From contig NC_016482.1 of the NCBI RefSeq assembly GCF_000227115.2, positions 434,001 through 498,000 of the forward strand: a stretch of 64,000 bases of DNA, in the 5' to 3' direction. The notes under the pieces were generated by a model. The model was given only the letters and a program-made list of their open reading frames with translations, was not told the origin of the DNA and did not search any database. The position numbers and the translations under genes were made by a program. This DNA comes from Naumovozyma dairenensis CBS 421. Lineage: Eukaryota > Ascomycota > Saccharomycetes > Saccharomycetales > Saccharomycetaceae. Of this stretch, positions 60,918 to 64,000 are shown one piece after another (the first letter of the stretch is position 1; every line of letters begins with the position of its first letter).

Positions 60918-62525
60918 ATGCAAGCTCCAGTTGTGTTCATGAACACGAACCAAGAACGTACTTTTGGTCGTCAAGCACAAATCTCTAACATCACCGCCGC
61001 CAAAGCAGTAGCAGATGTCATCCGTACATGTTTGGGTCCAAAAGCTATGTTAAAGATGTTATTAGATCCAATGGGTGGTCTTGTCTTGACTAATGACGGT
61101 CATGCCATCCTTAGAGAAATCGATGTGGCACACCCTGCTGCCAAATCAATGTTGGAATTATCAAGAACTCAAGATGAGGAAGTCGGTGATGGTACTACCA
61201 CAGTCATTATCCTTGCTGGTGATATTTTGGCCCAATGTGCTCCATATTTGATTGAGAAAAACATTCATCCTGTTATCATTATTCAAGCCTTAAAGAAAGC
61301 TTTGAGTGATGCGTTGGAAGTCATTAAACAAGTTAGTAAACCTGTTGATGTGGAAAATGATGAAGCCATGAAGAAATTGATTCAAGCTTCCATTGGGACT
61401 AAATATGTTAGTCACTGGTCAGAAAAGATGTGTGAATTGGCTCTAAGTGCAGTTAAGATTGTTCGTGTTGATTTAGGGCAAACTATTGAAGGAACTCCAA
61501 ATTTTGAAATCGATATTAAAAGATATGTTCGTGTAGAAAAGATTCCAGGTGGAGAAGTCTTAGATTCTAATGTCCTAAACGGTGTTATGTTAAATAAAGA
61601 TGTTGTTCATCCTAAAATGTCCCGTCATATTGAAAATCCACGCATTGTTTTATTAGATTGTCCGTTAGAATATAAGAAAGGTGAATCCCAAACAAATATA
61701 GAAATCACAAACGATGAAGATTGGAATAGAATTTTACAAATCGAAGAAGAGCAAGTGCAATTAATGTGTGAACAAATTTTAGCAATTAAACCAGATGTTG
61801 TCATAACTGAAAAAGGTGTATCTGATTTAGCTCAACATTTCTTACTAAAAGGTGGTTGTTCCGTTCTGAGAAGAGTTAAAAAATCCGATAATAATAGGAT
61901 TGCGCGTGTTATAGGAGCGACAATCGTTAACCGTGTAGAAGATTTGAAAGAATCCGATGTTGGAACACAATGTGGGGTATTCAAGGTAGAATTGATTGGT
62001 GACGAATATTTTACCTTCTTAGATGATTGTAAAGAACCAAAGGCTTGTACAATTTTACTTCGTGGAGGATCTAAAGATATATTAAATGAAATTGAACGTA
62101 ATTTAGATGATGCTATGGCAGTCACCCGTAATGTTATGTTATCTCCATCATTATCACCAGGTGGTGGTGCTACCGAAATGGCAGTTTCTCTTAAATTGGC
62201 AGAACATGCGAAACAATTAGAAGGTATTCAACAATGGCCATACCAAGCGGTTGCTGATGCAATGGAATGTATTCCACGTACACTAATACAAAATGCCGGT
62301 GGAGATCCAATAAGGGTTTTATCTCAGTTGAGAGCTAAACATGCTCAAGGAAATTTCACCATGGGTATTGATGGTGATGCCGGGAAAGTTGTCGATATGG
62401 TCGACTACGGTATTTGGGAACCAGAAGTTATTAAGCAGCAAAGTATCAAAACAGCTATAGAAAGTGCATGTCTATTATTAAGAGTTGACGATATTGTTAG
62501 TGGTGTCAAGAGGGAAGAGCAATGA
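60918..62525 (+). CDS. CCT3: Chaperonin TRiC/CCT subunit gamma
   Basis: One of eight subunits of the cytosolic group II chaperonin that folds actin, tubulin and WD proteins. The 535-residue product equals the family length (534). The ATP-binding motif is CLGPKAMLKMLLDPMGG and the catalytic aspartate lies in GDGTTTVI. The apical-domain segment KKGESQTNIE and the C-terminal nucleotide contact SPGGGATEMAVS are present. The start MQAPVVFMNTNQER is that of yeast Cct3. It converges on the BUB1-type gene with 182 bases between stops, as CCT3 and MAD3 do in S. cerevisiae. Confidence 0.98.
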   Translation: MQAPVVFMNTNQERTFGRQAQISNITAAKAVADVIRTCLGPKAMLKMLLDPMGGLVLTNDGHAILREIDVAHPAAKSMLELSRTQDEEVGDGTTTVIILAGDILAQCAPYLIEKNIHPVIIIQALKKALSDALEVIKQVSKPVDVENDEAMKKLIQASIGTKYVSHWSEKMCELALSAVKIVRVDLGQTIEGTPNFEIDIKRYVRVEKIPGGEVLDSNVLNGVMLNKDVVHPKMSRHIENPRIVLLDCPLEYKKGESQTNIEITNDEDWNRILQIEEEQVQLMCEQILAIKPDVVITEKGVSDLAQHFLLKGGCSVLRRVKKSDNNRIARVIGATIVNRVEDLKESDVGTQCGVFKVELIGDEYFTFLDDCKEPKACTILLRGGSKDILNEIERNLDDAMAVTRNVMLSPSLSPGGGATEMAVSLKLAEHAKQLEGIQQWPYQAVADAMECIPRTLIQNAGGDPIRVLSQLRAKHAQGNFTMGIDGDAGKVVDMVDYGIWEPEVIKQQSIKTAIESACLLLRVDDIVSGVKREEQ

Positions 62526-62707
62526 TTATAATAGTTCAAACTCCTTGGTACATATATCATACACAACAAATTAAATAAAAACTTACAACAAACATATATA
62601 ATATAATACAATAAACAATAAGTGTAATAAAAATCATTAAAAGTCGTGATATCTATGATATTTATGTCTGCCTCTCACAGCAGTTTTATAGTGAATAATA
62701 TTTAATT

Positions 62708-64000
62708 TCATAGCGTTGGCTTCCGCTTGCCTTTACTCTTATTGATGCCTCTAATAGTTTTATTCTTGAATATTGATAATTCCGATTCGAGATCAAGTAT
62801 TATACTTCGTAACTGATCTCCCAGACCAGAACCTGATAGATGCTCCTCCATACGCTGCCGAATCGATTTCATAGTAGATGATAGGGGAAATTCATTGAAG
62901 GTTCCACTGTTAAGCAACACATCAAACGCAGAGTTCCATATATCTTTTGCCCAATATCGTTTTAACGGATTTTTAACCTTAAAGTATCCATTAGATGATT
63001 GTATTGGGTCAATTAATGAGCCGAACAGCATAGCATGGATAATTCCAGCTAGACCATAATAATCTGCTTCGTAGGTCCACGACTTCCCACTTTGCATTTC
63101 ATAACAATCTTGTTTATCAGTCTTCCAATCAGCTTTGAATTTGGTATCTGACGGAAATAGAGAGAGATCAAATGATCTGCCAAAATCAATTAAGTATATC
63201 CCCTTCTTATCCCATCCATCTAGTCCAGTAGCATTATAAGAACCTAGATGTCCTTCTTGAAATCGTATCATACAATTTTCTGGCTTTAAATCGCCATGGA
63301 TAATACCAATTTCATGAACATATTCAAGAACCTTTATCAATTCAATGGTGATAAACATACATAAGGATTCATCGACAGTGTTCTGAAATTTCTCCTTTTG
63401 GTAGTTAATCAAGTCCAGGATAGTACCTTGATTGGCGTAGTTTAAGACAAGATAACTTTCGTCGGTGAAACAATGTAATGAATTTGCATTGATAATAGAA
63501 TTCAAAATATTTAATCCATTCAATCTATCTTCAATTTGTTTCAGAATGTAATATTCCCATACACTGGCTGGTTTTTCAACTTTCAAAGCTCGTAAGTTAC
63601 CTGTTGCCGATTCCGCGAGATACACAGTAGCATATCCACCTTCACCGAGTTCTGCACGAATACAATATAAATCACCTGTCTTTTTGAAATCTACGATAGG
63701 ATTCTTGTTTTCATTCATGGATTCCTTATGGATTTTCTTTAATAGAGAACTCATATTTAGAGATTGGTTATAATGATAGTATGTTGAGTAATTTTCTAAA
63801 GGTGGATTAATACTATCTAAGAGTTTATGTCGCAGTTTTAAATCTAAAGGATGCTCTATTATATGTTCATTTTTAGAAATTGTATTCGCTGGTGGAGGAA
63901 GTAAAGACATTTGATCATTAGGTACCATACCATTATGATTTGCCTGAGGCTGTGTTAAAAATGGTGAACTCTGTGTAGTGTTAGGTTCGCTCCTCGGGAA
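62708..64000 (-). CDS. BUB1: Spindle-checkpoint kinase Bub1-type, C-terminal part (5' end outside window)
   Basis: Kinase domain of the mitotic checkpoint protein Bub1, which phosphorylates histone H2A at centromeres. The frame stays open to the window edge without a stop, so Met at 63926-63928 is not taken as the start; the N-terminal TPR and Bub3-binding parts must lie beyond 64000. Visible motifs are the glycine loop GEGGYATV, the lysine in RALKVEKP, the catalytic loop HGDLKPEN (HGD, as in Bub1, instead of HRD) and DFGRSFD. The protein ends in a basic tail. In S. cerevisiae this place beside CCT3 is held by MAD3, the kinase-less WGD sister of BUB1. The gene may be BUB1 proper or an undivided MAD3/BUB1-like gene. 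Confidence 0.9.
   Translation of the reverse strand, partial: FPRSEPNTTQSSPFLTQPQANHNGMVPNDQMSLLPPPANTISKNEHIIEHPLDLKLRHKLLDSINPPLENYSTYYHYNQSLNMSSLLKKIHKESMNENKNPIVDFKKTGDLYCIRAELGEGGYATVYLAESATGNLRALKVEKPASVWEYYILKQIEDRLNGLNILNSIINANSLHCFTDESYLVLNYANQGTILDLINYQKEKFQNTVDESLCMFITIELIKVLEYVHEIGIIHGDLKPENCMIRFQEGHLGSYNATGLDGWDKKGIYLIDFGRSFDLSLFPSDTKFKADWKTDKQDCYEMQSGKSWTYEADYYGLAGIIHAMLFGSLIDPIQSSNGYFKVKNPLKRYWAKDIWNSAFDVLLNSGTFNEFPLSSTMKSIRQRMEEHLSGSGLGDQLRSIILDLESELSIFKNKTIRGINKSKGKRKPTL

Noticed and set aside
63926..63928. ATG as the start of the BUB1-type protein
   Set aside because: The frame continues without a stop to the window end, and Bub1 proteins have long N-terminal regions before the kinase domain.

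Overview
This window is nuclear DNA of a budding yeast of the family Saccharomycetaceae. The evidence is short spliceosomal introns with GTATGT donors and TACTAAC branch sites, point-mutated but complete homologues of Saccharomyces cerevisiae genes at close to their usual lengths, compact gene spacing, strong A+T bias, and long asparagine tracts encoded by AAT/AAC. Gene order follows only one of the two sister tracks of the whole-genome duplication (WGD). Several genes expected between neighbours are missing (SOF1, TYS1, a TPH3-like gene). This points to a post-WGD species outside Saccharomyces, perhaps Naumovozyma, Kazachstania or a relative. The genus is an inference, and comparisons with S. 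cerevisiae are from memory.

Layout. (1) 1-1.4 kb: an RPS27 ribosomal protein gene with a start-codon-only first exon, followed by about 2 kb without a recognisable gene. (2) 3.4-12.7 kb: a block like S. cerevisiae YLL010-YLL014, with PSR-type phosphatase, YEH-type steryl ester hydrolase, PUF3 and EMC6. (3) 13.1-58.0 kb: a long collinear block matching YGR187 to YGR165 in reversed orientation: HGH1, TFG1, UBR1, QCR9, TIM13, RNR4, OKP1, PBP1, ATF2, ERG1, CBP4, a tRNA-Gly, RBG2, YIP1, MSM1, PSD2, LSO2, PUS6, an intron-split VMA9 not expected in this order, PEX35, CLC1, TRS65 and MRPS35. (4) 58.4-64 kb: MPS3, CCT3 and the kinase half of a BUB1-type gene that runs off the right end, resembling the chromosome X neighbourhood YJL019-YJL013.

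The genes are mostly housekeeping: protein quality control (UBR1, CCT3, HGH1, EMC6), mitochondrial biogenesis (QCR9, TIM13, CBP4, MSM1, PUS6, MRPS35), sterol and lipid metabolism (YEH1, ATF2, ERG1, PSD2), membrane traffic (YIP1, CLC1, TRS65), transcription and RNA regulation (TFG1, PUF3, PBP1), and chromosome segregation or nuclear envelope (OKP1, MPS3, BUB1). PUF3 lies in the same window as four mitochondria-linked genes (TIM13, MSM1, PUS6, MRPS35) that carry a full Puf3-type motif just after their stop codons.

I found no transposon, CRISPR array, viral insertion or clearly new biological system. The main points for a second look are the hidden three-exon VMA9 gene, the BUB1-CCT3-MPS3 arrangement with its inversion-like breakpoints, the long RNR4 control region, the palindrome cluster upstream of CCT3, and the Puf3 motifs.
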